Shown: positions 36,235-49,790 of the stretch, one piece after another | Layout: each line of letters opens with the position of its first letter | Numbering within the stretch: the stretch's first letter is position 1 | From: Glossina fuscipes | Taxonomy: Eukaryota > Arthropoda > Insecta > Diptera > Glossinidae | Direction: 5' to 3' | NCBI RefSeq assembly: GCF_014805625.2 | Contig: NW_023998556.1 | Location: 1,263,757 to 1,327,756, forward strand | Length of the DNA: 64,000 bases | The notes under the pieces: generated by a model | Databases searched by the model: none | Told to the model about the DNA's origin: nothing | The model's input: the letters and a program-made list of their open reading frames with translations, nothing else | Program-made: the position numbers and the translations under genes

Positions 36235-38214
36235 AATATTGATTAATAAAACTTTCCAATTGCTCGGAAAAGTTACCTGGTTACATGCCAAATTTTAGGG
36301 AGCAAGGTCACTGCGTAAGCTTTAAAAGGAACATGCGAAAACGTGAGGTGAATGGAACATGCGTGAGACTTGAGAAGTTATTTCCAGCTCAATTTTAAGC
36401 TTAACTTCTGTAAATGGCTACATATCTGTTTGACCACGTTCACTTCTTATATCAATTATTAAAGAATTATTAGTCAAAAAAATCGTCATTTTTGTCAATC
36501 ATTCTAATCAATAATGAATTAACCAAATCTTCTAAGAATATGGGGGTCTTAACCTCTCTTCTCTTGATTTTAGAAATCATTCCTGGTAGCAACGCTGTAG
36601 CTCTCTTTGTTCAAAGAAGAAAGTCGGTGCGCCATTCTAGTTTCTGAATGTGCGCGTAAAAAGCTGCAAAAAAAAATTTTGTAAACCTAAATGTTCGTAA
36701 ATTGTTGTTGAGCACTTTGCTCTTGTTCTTCAAGATGCCGTCAATCACTCATCACCATTTATTTAATACAACGTATCACACCATTGATATGTATGTTTTC
36801 CACTATTAAAGTCAATTTCATTTGCACTGTTTTTATGGTCATCGTCCGTGAATTGTTAGCAAAATTAATTATTCTGAAGTGAATTGAAATAAATTGAAAG
36901 AAACGCAAACATTCCCTTTCCATTGGTCGAAGCAATCGAACAAAAACTTGTTTTTATCTTCTATGTATTAACACGTCGGGTGATGATTTGGGTTATCGTT
37001 AATAGTGATTAACTTTCATGATATTCGTTATTTAGAAATCGTGCAGAAATTTTGATTGCATTTCAGATTATTTTACAAAGCAAATCGCAAATAAGTTCAC
37101 TTATTAACTTTACTACGCTTTATCAGTGTGGATGCAATTTGAAGAGCCTCAGTCTTTTGTTTTTTAGTATTTAGTTTAGTTTTAGAGATTGATCTCATCA
37201 ACTTAACCTTTCGTGTTGTAACTTATTTAAAAAGAATTCTTTGCCAAGAAGAATCCTTTCATCTAACTGTATTTTCTATTGTTTCTATGTTTTCTTCTTC
37301 TACCTTTCCGCTTCACCTCTGCACATCAAAAACATAGTTTGTTAATGTGTGATAGCAAAAATGCTGAAAATTTTATGCAATAATCAATTTGGGAGGAAAT
37401 AAATAACCGGCCACCAACATGTTGCAATCGGATCTGTTTCAAATATAAATCAAAACCATATGTTTGTATCCAATGCAAGTACATACGTTTAGGATTAAAA
37501 TAAACAATTTTTGACCATAAATAAGCCGGAGAGAGAACAAACACAACCCTTAAACATTAAACATCTTGTTGCAATGACATAAATGTGCTATTGCAGCATA
37601 TTAAAAAAGGCACATATAACATGCTTGAGTAGCATATAGGATATTTAAAAAAAAAAAAAAAAAAAATATTGATATAAAAGCAGATGGTTGGCAGACGGAC
37701 AAATTTTGATTTTGAAGTTGGTGAAAAGGGGAAAAAAGACAACGAACAACCCACAGTGTTTTTTTTTGTGCAGTTTTTACCAAAAAAAATATACAAATAA
37801 ACAATGAAAGAGAAGGGAAAAATCGTACAGAATAGAATATGCCGAAACTGAAAATAAAGCCGATGATAATGCATTATCATTGTGGCTATGTTGAAGGGTC
37901 ATTCTTATATAACAAACAAATAAAAGCAGCTTCAGCAAATATGAAGTTAATGAAGATGGAACCGATGCTTACACACGAATATGAAAATAGATCACACAGG
38001 GAGCTTGCCCTTGAAATTGAGCAAAAGCCAATGTTACACCGTCCCGCTTGGTTGCTTGCTTCCTTTTTTAAATGAATGCTTGGTGCTCGCCAGGCCATCG
38101 CTATGTAATGTGTAATATTGGAGAACGTGCGTTATTTAAAATTATTCACTGAATCTACGTTTCCCAACTTTTGTGACTCGATGAAATACCTTCCTTCACA
38201 AAGAACGCTTCTTG
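36235..38214. other. No gene seen; poly-A tract
   Basis: AT-rich DNA with a 20-bp poly-A run at 37647-37666. Short ORFs here (for example 37839-38075 plus and 37886-38098 minus) overlap each other antisense without domain signals; the minus one could include decayed 3' sequence of the neighbouring LINE. Confidence 0.4.
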
Positions 38215-39440
38215 CGTTGTTTTTATTAATTTCACAAAATGTACCAAAGTACTTAAATTAATTTGAAGCTGATACAAATGCGATTCCAAGGAGAAGGAAG
38301 AAAACAGTTTAACATCGCCAGCGTACATAGACATGTGGCTGGATTTAATCAGTGACCGGAGATCATTGATACGTACCGGCTATCACAAGAAACTCATCCG
38401 AAGTGATAGAGTTAGAAAAAATCCTGAATGATCTGAATGGTAATGAACATAAACGCTTATCCATTTCAATAAATACGAAAGGAAGCCAGAGGCCTGGAGA
38501 TCAATTATTAATGATTAACAAAGTTAAACGTTTTACTAAAATCAGTATTTACGACATCCGTGTGAGAGCCACTAGAGAAAGCCTTGAAAACATGGCAAGT
38601 AAACGCTAAGGGATTCATAAGCGTTGATCTTCCTCTCCAAAAGCTACGCTAGAATGGAGAAACATAAGATATGCTAGCAAAACCTACATGCTGATTAACT
38701 TTTTAGCTCAAACCATTTATGTTGTCAATGCCTCAATAGTTCTCAACGTGATGTCTGCTTCCACATTTGTGAAGTGGAATAAGAAAACTTCCCTTCCAGT
38801 ACAAAGCGAATGCGTCTGATTTCAAGGATTGATTAAAAATCATTGAAATAAAACCATATAGCTCGTCAGAGATCGAGTCTGCGATCTAATATGGATAATT
38901 AACAGGCAAGTCGGACTCAGCAGTTGAATAATTTCGTCGGAAGTATTTAGCGAAGAGATTTGAGGTTTCAATATCACCAGAGGATTCGGATCTGTTAAAA
39001 GAAGCCTGTAAGGGATACATGAAGATTTTTCTTTTGGAGCTAACAAACTTATATAATATTAACAAGCAGTGAGGATTTTATCAACTAGCGGCATCTGCAA
39101 TGACTTTATTATATGATATGTTTTAAATCCGCGCCTTGCAGCAGTAAGTGAATTCAAGTCCCCAACGCTATGACTATATCAGTAGATTTAGACTTTTCGG
39201 CCACGTTACAAATGAGGGCGGCACGTTTCAACCTATAAGCAGCTTTTTGCACGAATGGCAATAAATTCAACGTCGAAAGGAACAGGAAATTCAAATGAAT
39301 AGAACAGGACTGCAGTAGATGTGGCAATTAAAACACCATCAGCAGTGCGATCCAATCGATTCTTTCTGAAAACCTAGAAAGAATTGTGAAAAAGTTCCGT
39401 CGAATGTAAATCAGGCTTTATCAAAGTTTCACTGAAAGTC
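38215..39440 (-). mobile_element. Jockey/CR1-type LINE relic (endonuclease + RT), heavily decayed
   Basis: On the minus strand the endonuclease region reads ELFHNSF, VFRKNRLDRTADGVLIATST and EFPVPFDVEFIAIRAKS (about 39240-39420), the position where this group has RSDR...GGGVLIA. Further on, LLTDPNPLVILKPQISSL (about 38930-39010) matches the end of the endonuclease (..DP..LV...P..L). Reverse transcriptase follows: SHTDVVNTDFSKTFNFVNH (38505-38565; family F.KAFDSV.H), INDLRSLIKSSHMSMYAGDVKLF (given here as two adjoining motifs, with YAGD at 38314-38325 replacing the catalytic YADD), then LYQLQINLSTL. Stops and shifts are frequent, so it is long dead. There is no ORF1 or poly(A) tail. Confidence 0.75.
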
Positions 39441-42400
39441 AAACAAGAAAACTTCGTGCTTACTGAATTTGTGTAAGAAGAACAAATTTTTGAGTTTAGG
39501 CCCCTAACTTTATGTAAATGATAGTTACTGGGTCTGAAGAAACATTTAGTTTCTTGAGAGCGGAAGAACTACCGAATTAATATTACGGGGTTGCTCAGGA
39601 AGAATGAATCCTTTTATTAAGGATCCAACTCATCACAATGGTTTATTTAACGAAATTACTATGTTTTCAGCTGGAATAGAACACCTTGAAGAGCGGGATA
39701 TCACTTTATTATTAAGATGGAGCCAATTGGAAAATGCTAACATGCTTCAAATGGACGGATGGGACTTTTACGACAAGCTAATTTCTATGTTGTCGGAAGA
39801 AAGAAGGCATCAGTATTGACACGAATATTGCCTTTTCGGGGTATATTGTCAACCAGACGTCATTCGTATTAGGAACGTTAGGAATCACGGGTAAAGAACT
39901 TTGAGTTGAGACAGGACCAACCTAATCCCTACCATTTATACTAGTACTTTTGGTGTGCCAGTAACACTCACAAAGCCAGCTGGTAATGAAGCTTTCCAAT
40001 TCAGGGCCACCTTTAACATGAAGTGGTGACGTCTTATTGACAGACAAAAAGCAAGAAAATTTTATTAAGTATTTGCAGTGTAACAGCGAAAGCAGCAATA
40101 AATTTAGCAAACAGTAAGAAAGAATAAACTAAACACAGAGTTGTTTGGAAAAAACACAACAAAGCAACCAAGCAAAAATAAAAAACGAGAAAATGATAAA
40201 AATAGTGAAACAAAGTGAAAACAAAGAAAGACCTTAAATAACGAAAAATTCTTAAGCCTACAGATCCACTAAAACCTTTATTTAAATATCATCAACCCCA
40301 ATCACTTAAAGGACAAACAAAAAGTTAGTCCCGAATAACAGCAACAAAAAAAGGAGAGAGAAAAATACACAAAGTGCCAGTAGCAGAGAATAAAATGATA
40401 TCACGATGCAATAGCGATTCAAAATATAGAATTGCGCAATGTAATTTACCACTATTTACAGCAAATTAGGCTTTACTAAGTTCTAATAATCAACTAAAAC
40501 AAATAAATTAAGAAACATTTGTAGAAATATACAAACATACGAAAATAACATGTCCGCAATGAACGCGCAGTGTTGTTAAAAATTTTCATTTTTCGAAACG
40601 AGATAATCTGCTTAAAAGACCTATTAAATGTCTCAAGAAAATTATTTTATCGCAAATGTGAGTAAAAATTCCAGTAAGCAATAAAAGATACTTTGAATAG
40701 CATATAGTCTCTCTCGATCTGCCACGAGCTAAATGCATAGAAACTTTATTCTCCCTGAGCGACATACTCGGCGGGGCTCTCGTTGAGTGTTTCCCATATT
40801 TACAAAATTCAGGAATTAGTGAACTTTGATCCTTGAATAACGTTAGCCGTAAAAATATAAAAAGAACTCTTGTTTTTTTGCTTGTGTACGTATCCATGCA
40901 TAAGCAGAAATTTGTTAGTGGTACGGCTTTCCACAAAGCAGACTTTCCTGATTTGTTGTTTTGTGACTCTTCATCAACATAGTAAAACTAGAATTAGGAC
41001 ATTTTATATTGTCATTGACGTGATCCCTAAGCAAAGGTATAAGTACGTATATATGTAAGTTAATGTAAAACATGTGGTATTTCTCTAAAATTGCAATGAC
41101 TTTTATGTATATGTTGGTAATCACCTGCAGTTATAAGCTAAAGTGAAGATGTACTTTAGTAGATGCCATAGTTGTTTTGAAATTGAAAACCGCAAAAATG
41201 TTCCTTTCTTCGGCATATTGGCAGCTACAATATTTAGCCATTTTTATACACCACATTAAAGGATGTTCTTACAACGAGTTTTGTTATTATTTTAATAACA
41301 TCTGATATTAGTTTTGAAAATCTTACTCGTTTGTAGTTATGGGATGGTGAAACCTGACCTATGGCCATCATTTGGAAATGTATAAGCTACGGTCCAGTTG
41401 CCTATCCCAATCAATTTTTACGAGCCTACTCAATCAAACAGCTTACGGTATACAGACCAAAGATTAAATGGATGAATGGATGGGCTACATCTTTGTATAT
41501 AATTTTTCGCAGATGAAAAATATTTCATAGGATCTCTGAGGCGTATTTCTTAACGTTACGAATGTAATAATAAATCTAATTCATCCAATTCTTCCAATTT
41601 TTCTTTGCGATGAGTTTTAACTTACCGGAAGATTCTCGACTACTCAAAATGCTGAATTGATATTTCTGCAAATTTTTTTTTCTTCTATATGGAGGTTATT
41701 ATTCAAGAGAATATGTTTCCTGTTTCTGCATCACAGTGATGGTCACGAAGAAGTGAGGAAAGGGAGCTAGGGATGTTGTGATCGCAACTTGCTGGATGTC
41801 TACCCAATCAGCAAATGTTATGCCTTTACTTGAGATTTGAAGACGCAAACACTGAATTGGTAGTCACAATTGTCAACTATACGTTTACTACCGCGGGGAA
41901 TTGATGTGAGGCTGCCGTCCAACGCCTAGAGAGATGGCTGAGCCCCTCATAAGCCGTATTTTGTGTTTGTGTCTTGTGCTATGGAAATCATTCTCAACTT
42001 GTTCGAGGGTCGGCCGGTAATGTATATATCTCACATACATATAAAAGGTTTTAGTAACATATATTTCCTTTTTCTTTATTTACATACGGGCACGATATCG
42101 GACTTTCAGAATTTTAAGAAGAACAAGACTAGAGAGTAGGCCTGGTTAAATGGAGTTGGAATAAATTCGGCAAACGGAATAATCAACTGAATATGCTTGT
42201 AGTTTGTTGGTAAGTGTAAAAATGGGACCAGAAGTGTGTGAACAACTTACACAAAAGGAGTTTCTATGTATTTGTCTGGGTCGGTGTTGTGCTTTACAAT
42301 CCTTAGTATTTTAATCCTTTTCACCTGTATACAACTGCATACATTTGACTTTTTGCCTTTGTCTTTGCCTAGTGCTGTGTTTCTGTTCCTATCCTTAATG

Positions 42401-45400
42401 CTTCATATATGTGCACTCTTCACCTCTATCCTTGTGGTTGCCCCCTTGCGCTCTTCCATCTTTTTTATGGTTGCAATACATTCGCAGTTTGTGTTTGTGC
42501 TGCATATTGCATTTCTTGCGTAACTCTTCCCCTATTTCCCTTCTAATGTTATTCAATGTTTTCCTTGTGTGGCTGCGCATATGTACTGCTTTTTCTTGTT
42601 TAATTTAGCTCTATCCATCCTTCTCTTTTCATTCCCAGCTCAATCTATTTCTAAACATTTTTTCAGTATTTACTTCTTGACAATCAATTTCAAGTGAAAG
42701 CAATGCTTACAATTACATAATAACTGAATTGAGATCACAAAATCCAAGATATGTGAAGCTAATTGCTCCATTATAATCTTTTTAAGACGAATTTCCACCG
42801 AGCGGGTAAAAGTTACTGACAAAGGTAACAGCGTCTGTTCACGTGTTTATGTCACACACAATGATTATTACTTGCATTTAATCAAAAGGTTGTCTTTTTG
42901 TAGATTACATTCAGTTTCCAAATACTTCGAATTCGTAAAACGCTCAAGTTAACATGCTCATTTTGTTTATAACTTTTCGAGAATTACGCGAATTTGAATT
43001 TTATAAAACATTGAAGTTATAAACAATTGCATTTTCGTAAAGAGAATTTTTAAGAAGGAGAATGGTTTGTCATTTCTTACGCATAGACAAGTTTGTCATT
43101 AGGAAAAAATTACTCATTTTTCATCAAAAGGTAAACTTTATCTGCCGCTCCTACTAGGAACACGAAATCTGAGTGCAGCTCTTGTTCATCCAACTTATAC
43201 CCAGCACTGACCTAATCTTTGAACGCTTTGTCAAAATTGAACAGGATCGTAAATGTTTAATGGCCTTAAGTGAATTGCTATAAATATGTAGAATACTTTA
43301 AATAACGAAGAAAATGTTGCAGATCGGTGTGGCAATTAGGGTGTGGTTCCGGACTTTTCGGTTGGCTAATATTTACAGGTTTCGAAGAACAGAGTTTTTC
43401 AACAATTTTTTTCCAAATTTTGGATTTGGTTTGTTTATTTATTTACTTTTCTGTATCTTCTTTGCATTGTTTGTAATTGCAAAGAAAGAGAAGCCCAACT
43501 TGATGGAAAGGGACCAAATGCCTTCAACTCAAAACGCTATCGTCTCGTCTTCATCTTTCGCGTCGTAGCTCGATGAATGGAACCATAAGCCGACCCCAGG
43601 TTAATAGCATAAACACATCTAAAACATAGTCTATTGCATAAAATAGGCAATTTTAAATGATTCACAAATACATGAAAATCTTTTTTTACACTTTAAAACC
43701 ATCGAAATTAGCTTCTTTATTTCCGTAATAGTAGCCCCACTCTTAAATAATTTTGTCAAATGCATGGATGTCAATCAAGTTCAAAATTAACCTATGATCC
43801 TGAAACAAAAATTTTACTTTCCCATCCAATACTATCGATTATATCGCTGGGTGCACAGGCGCCTCGATATTAGCGATAGAGCGTTATTCAGAACTCAGTC
43901 TTTGTTATTTGCCTTTCACACATAAATCGTGGCCTCAAGACAGAGGCACACATGTGCAACATCTCGTTATGATCGATAAATGATTAAATGAAGTACTCCA
44001 TGTTCACTTATTTTCCATGAAACTATTTGAAATAGTTTTTATACAATATTTAACAGACATAAATCATTCAAGATTATTGCAGTGAGATCGTTTTGATATT
44101 TTTTTGGTTTGACAGGTGAAGTGTACGTACCGCTCAATGCTGTTGAGTAAGACCAGTAATTTCAACGAACATATTTTCATCTGTCCTGTAAAAAAGAAGA
44201 CTTACGTCCTGTAAAGAAAGGCAAAAGAATCATATAATAAAAAAAGAAATACATAATTAAGAGGGCAAAATGGGAAAAGCCGAAGTTTATATAGGTGTAT
44301 ACGGTTAAGATGGTAAGAAAGTCTAAGATAATAAGTCATGCAAATGTAGACAACAAATCGATCTCTAAGAGGTTGGAGAAAAATTTTTTGAGAACCAGGA
44401 AACAAAAAACCATGAGTCGATATAGCAGAGACAAAAGTGAAGCTAGAACTTCTAGATTAATCCCGTCAGACAGACGTAAACAATGAGAAAGAAAACACAC
44501 TGTCTTCACATCTTATAATTGATATCGCCATGTTGTCAGAAATATGGGGGAAAAAAAATGGTGGAGAACATTACGAGTAATCTATATTATGCAAATTTTT
44601 CTCAATAAATACTTTTTTTAAGCGAAAAAATTCTCAGAAATTAATGCAAACACCTAATATTATAAACGACTCTCAATATAAATAGCCTGTTTTAAAAAGC
44701 ATTTGTAAGCCAATTACATTTACTTAGGACCAAAAGCTATATAAACAACAACGACACACGACAACAATAACACACAGTAGCAAGAAATCACATGCAACAG
44801 ACAAAACTATGACAGAGACTTATGTACACAAACAACTCGTTATGAATTCAATGATATTGACGTCGACGACAAGGATAAAAGCCTACTTAACCCTTTCTGG
44901 TGTTGTGGATTATTACGAACGAATGCAGTTATTCAAGGTATGGAAACGTGAACGAATGAGTGAGTAAAGGTATTGCGAAAGGCAAGGTGGCATTTTAAAT
45001 AGCATTCAATTATCCATAAAATCAGTCGGTATACACTGTATTAACAATTTATCATCCAAATCAACCCATCAACGGTAGCACAATGCGATAAACATAATTC
45101 CACGCAGACAAACTGAGAGAGACAGACCAAGTCGAGAATACGAAAAGTAAGACGAAAGCGTTTCATTTAATCCTGGAATTTTGTCATTTGCTAATATATA
45201 TGTAAATTGTATAGTTGACGCGTTTTAATATTTAATAGCTGCCTTCCAAAACAGAATTGGAGAAAAGAATGATTCTGCTCAAGGGATTTGATATAAAGAA
45301 GCACAAAAATGTTGATAAATGTCTCTGCAACTCTGGCAGACATTTGTTATATTCTTAAGCCTTCACTTACGATATTTTATACATGCTTACTTGAAATTCC

Positions 45401-48327
45401 GACGTTATATTGATGATATTGTGACAGCACTCGGTTTCAATGATAGTAAATTTTAAATAGCATCAATTGTTAAATTGTAATGTGCCAGTAATCATTCACC
45501 ACAGCTCCTTACGTTTACTTATACACAATTCTTGTTGTCTGCCGCCTCTAGATACACTAGACACACGTATTTATTTCATGCAACTGGCCAATAAACCACA
45601 TACATAAATATATGCTTTTGGTGGGTATATGGGATAGACAAACGTACATAAGAAACAATTGTAGGAGACACAGGGGAGGTTAACCCAAGCAACGAAAGCC
45701 AAATAATAAATTTATATAAGTTTTTCTACGTTCTTCATTTTCTTTCTTTCTGCTTTGTTTCCTGCCTCCGAGGAGAATCAACAAATACTTATATATGTAT
45801 AAAAAATATTATTGAAATTGTTGCAAAATATCAGTTTGTGTTTCTTGAAATTGCAATTCAGTACAAATCGTCGTCGGCATATTTATTTAAGAAAATTCAG
45901 TCGATTCAAATAGCTAAGAAGAATAAAGAACCGCCGGAAATAATATAAAAGATGAACGTTATCGCGTAAATAAGTCGCAGACACCAAGAGAAAATGATGA
46001 AAGGCAATGAGAGACAGACATGGGGACAGTTAAAAAGGCGGGGAAGAGTGCTTATTGAATTAATGAACCAAGACTAGAAGTCGAGATCTCTCAATCGAAG
46101 CTAAACCCAAAAATTATACTTTATTTCCATTGAACCATTTACAACGTTTTAGGTAGGAGACATAAAGGAGAATAAACCCATGCAGCATTGAATCAAAAAC
46201 AAAAAATCCAAGCAGCGTTAAAAATTGCAATCTTTCACGTTAAGTTTACTTCCCTCGTTTCAGTTTCTCTAAGTTTGGAGTTGCAAGGTTCAGCTCTCTG
46301 AGACGCTCTAACATGGTTATCACCGACGGCTGTAAGATTCTCTTTTTCCTTTACATTTCCATTATTTATCAGAGCGGACGGCTTGAGAAATGTATACAGT
46401 AAAGCACAATTTTGATTCTTCCCTTATAATGTTTTTGTGAAAAATCATTTTTGCATTACAAATTTGGAGTCACAACTTCAATCGTGGGCAAATCTTGTAG
46501 ACACGTATGTTATTTAAGGTTTGAACTTCGATAAATTAAGAGGCTAAAAGAAACTCATATAAACAAAAAAGATAAAATTCGCAAACAAACAAAAAATTAA
46601 GTTCTCCTGCAAAAGAGCTTTAACGCTAAAGTTAAATCTACACAATTTGTGTGTCCGATTTTAACGTCCTTACGCAAGCCTTCAAGCGGAGCCGTTATTT
46701 GAACTACTCATTTTCCCTTATGCCAAATATATAAACAACATTTCGTCAAATTTGGAAAAATAAATAAACGAACTACTTACATAGCAACTCATACTTTATG
46801 AAACATTACGAACATTTAGTTTAATAAAAGCAAAGGGAAACTGAATAAGAGAAAAACGAGAAAGTAATAGTCATGCAGCACTCATATATAAATAACCTTT
46901 AAGACCCTGATTGCATGTGTATACACGCGTAGACATTAGAGTATACATCTAACACTTGAGTGCACTTGTGTAGAATGTTGTTAACTAAAATGCAACCCCG
47001 GATTGTTTGTGTTCTTACTCCAAAAAAAAAAAAAAATGCAAAATAAATATCATTTAAGACACTAAGACACGCAGTTGTCCGTACGTAGAGCAACTCCTTT
47101 CAATCCTTCTACCTTTTTGTTAACTCGAGAACATTGAAACTAATGCTTGTACGAAGTGTAGTTAGTTGACAACGTATCGTCTCAGAAAAGCTTAGACAGC
47201 GAAATGTACTTAATTTGTAATGCTTCCATTTTCTTTGCAGAATCTTTTTAACTGCTACAATTGGAAACAAGTAGTAATGACCATACCGGTGTTACATGTA
47301 AAAGGACTTGAGATAAGTTTTGATTTACGAAATTGATGTTTTTGATAAAAGCTGTTGCTTAATTTTTTGAGGCCGTATGCAAGCATGTTTTGGTATTTAG
47401 TTTCTTTTGTTGTCTTGTGTCTTTTATTTATTTATTAATTTCAATTAAATTTGTTACATTCGTTTGGAAATTGAAACATACTGCACACCAAGATGGATGT
47501 GAGCATATGCTGTGTAAAGACAATTACTGCGGTTGATTTCCTTTCATATATTGTCACTAGCTTAACGATAAATGGTGACGAAAGCTCACTTATATACATA
47601 TGATGGGAAGCAATCAGTCATAGTGTCAGTTGCAAGTATGTTCATTATTATTACTAAGCAGAAGTGTATGCGCTTGAAAGAAGACACCAGGGACAGAGCA
47701 ATTTCCAAACATAAACACACAAACATTAAGGAAAAAGCGTCCATCTTTAAAAATTTAATTTCGAATGATGTCAAGGCGTAAAATACTCTATATTTACAAA
47801 TTTTATAAAAACATTCCAACCACAATATATTAGATTTAATGTTGTTCATTGTGAAATTCGCAAATACGCCTCAAAGGCCCTATAGATATTTATATATTGG
47901 TAGGTACATAATCTCTATTGGCTCGGGATAAGGACAGTCTATCCATCTACTCGCCTACTTTGTGTTGTCGAATAATACAAACTTGCAAAAGTACAAATTG
48001 TTCAAGCATGCCATACATACTTTGAAGTTGAAAGTTTCGATGGATAGAAAGTTGTGTTGTCTAAAAGAACTTAAGCTTATAATCTTTAAATGATTTTAAT
48101 CTACACATATCTTATATACCAATGCCGAGAGAAATAACTTTTTAAGGCCTATGTAAAAAATTTGTACGCCCATGATTACCAAAACAATTCACGTATTAGT
48201 TTAGAGTAAAAAGTTCGCCGTAACGCATTTATAGCTTTTTACAGCACAATAATATCCCTCATAGCTATTATAACACATCACTGTGCCCACTCTTTGCTAA
48301 CATACTATCTTCAGGTGATATTTACTT
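39441..48327. other. No gene supported over about 9 kb
   Basis: Two ORFs with somewhat gene-like text lie at 39604-39819 (plus, HLEERDITLLLRWSQLENAN) and 44295-44486 (plus, basic), but neither has a domain, splice context or partner. 40140-40400 is A-rich, resembling fly 5'-UTR composition. An antisense (ATTT)n run near 47425-47440 could be an isolated LINE tail. Otherwise nothing is recognised. Confidence 0.4.
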
Positions 48328-49790
48328 TTATTTATTTATTTAAAATTGGTTACAAGACCCGAACTCTGAACAATAAATAGAAGAAACTCCTAAACTGCTA
48401 AAAGGAACTTGTAAAACTACTACTAACAAAAAGATGCAAAATAATGCTAATAATACCAATGCAAAAACATTATATAACTCTAATCTTCTAGTGCGCATTT
48501 AATGATTTAAATAATTACATTAGCCAGCATGACATAAACAGTTCATTAAATACCACAGTTTCCAATTTGTAACTATATGCATTATAATAACAGTCTATTT
48601 TTAATTTTGCTAATAGAATCGATTCACTGATCAAAGAAATAATAATTCCAGTTATAAAACCAACATAGCAAGCTACACAAACTAAACAGTAGAAATTAGT
48701 GCGTCAATGACAAAGTCACAAGGGCATATAGCGTTGGGAAGATCGGTTCGGAACATTGAATTCGACAAAGTTTACTAGGTAAGCTGAGGGAAGCCAGCCC
48801 CGAATCAATTTAACCATAAAAACCATCCCGAACATGTCTCATCCTCTAACCCAGTGACGGTAGTCGCTTCATGTTAAATCTGTTTTCATATGGTGGAAGA
48901 ATTCTAGCGGGGTCTCACGGCAGATCGCGTAAAGCAAAGAGAAGAAAATTTCCCTGAACAAACTATATTCGATCGACGTGACATTAGTAATAAAGTGTCC
49001 AAACAACGGCAGAATATTTCAAAATCGGGCGAACAAGCGCAGTGTACAGACGTTTGCAAACATATGGATCATCAAGTTATTTAGCTCGTCTCTCAATAAA
49101 ACCCAAAATCGACTTAGCCTTATTAACGGAAAACTAAATCTAAGGCCAATGAAATCAAATAAAACACCCAAAGCTTTAAAGCAAAATACATTCTCCAGCA
49201 CATGACTATTAATAGAATAATAAGTAGGCAGTGGAAACACCCAAGAGAATGAGATTTTCCTGCATTTACTAAAATTACACGACACACTGTTGGTAGGAAT
49301 ACCAAACGTTCAAAGATGATAAATCATATTGTAGCCCATCAGCGTCGTGCACTAAGTTAATTAAAGTAAAAATTTCCACGTCATCTGCAAACATAAGAGT
49401 TTTAGAAAAGCGGACTCTTGAACGAAGATCGATAACGTATAAAATAAATAACATAGGCTTCCGAATAGGAGCCAACGAGTTAGTAATATTGATTTGCCTT
49501 TAAGGAAGCCATATTGACATGGTGATAACACTGAATTTATTGTCGGCTGTAATCTCGCAGGTAATAACTCAGGTAGGACACTGAGTTTCATAATGCTTTC
49601 ATAATTATTGGTGCTGTCTCTAGAGCCATTCTTATAGAAGAGAATAACAAAACTAGTTTTCCACGCTAAGGGAAAGTAAGCAATCTGAAGGCAGTAGTTA
49701 AAAATATACATAAAGCGAGTACAACTACGCTGAGCTATGTTATACATGATTTCGCATTCCATACATCAATTTATATCAGAGCAGAAGTCC
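48328..49790 (-). mobile_element. Jockey/CR1-type LINE, 5'-truncated, with (AAAT)n tail
   Basis: On the minus strand, in order: fingers/palm FPLAWKTSFVILFYKNGSRD, SVLPELLPARLQPTINSVLS and PCQYGFLKGKS (49361-49762); after a deletion and shift, PMLFILYVIDLRSRVRFSKT and LMFADDVEIFTLI (49275-49475; FADD is the catalytic motif), then LNVWYS; FSKCRKISFSWVFPLP, CFKALGVLFD and LLRDELN (49019-49285); and a decayed C-terminal part (about 48710-49000) with LPSLGYRRMRNMFGMVF-like text once frames are joined. The 3' UTR ends TTGTAACCAATTTTAAATAA and then an AAAT repeat (48328-48345). Gaps and shifts mean it is inactive. It continues at most weakly beyond 49790. Confidence 0.85.

Noticed and set aside
37557..37880. 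107-codon minus ORF rich in Phe
   Set aside because: Driven by the poly-A tract at 37647-37666 read antisense.
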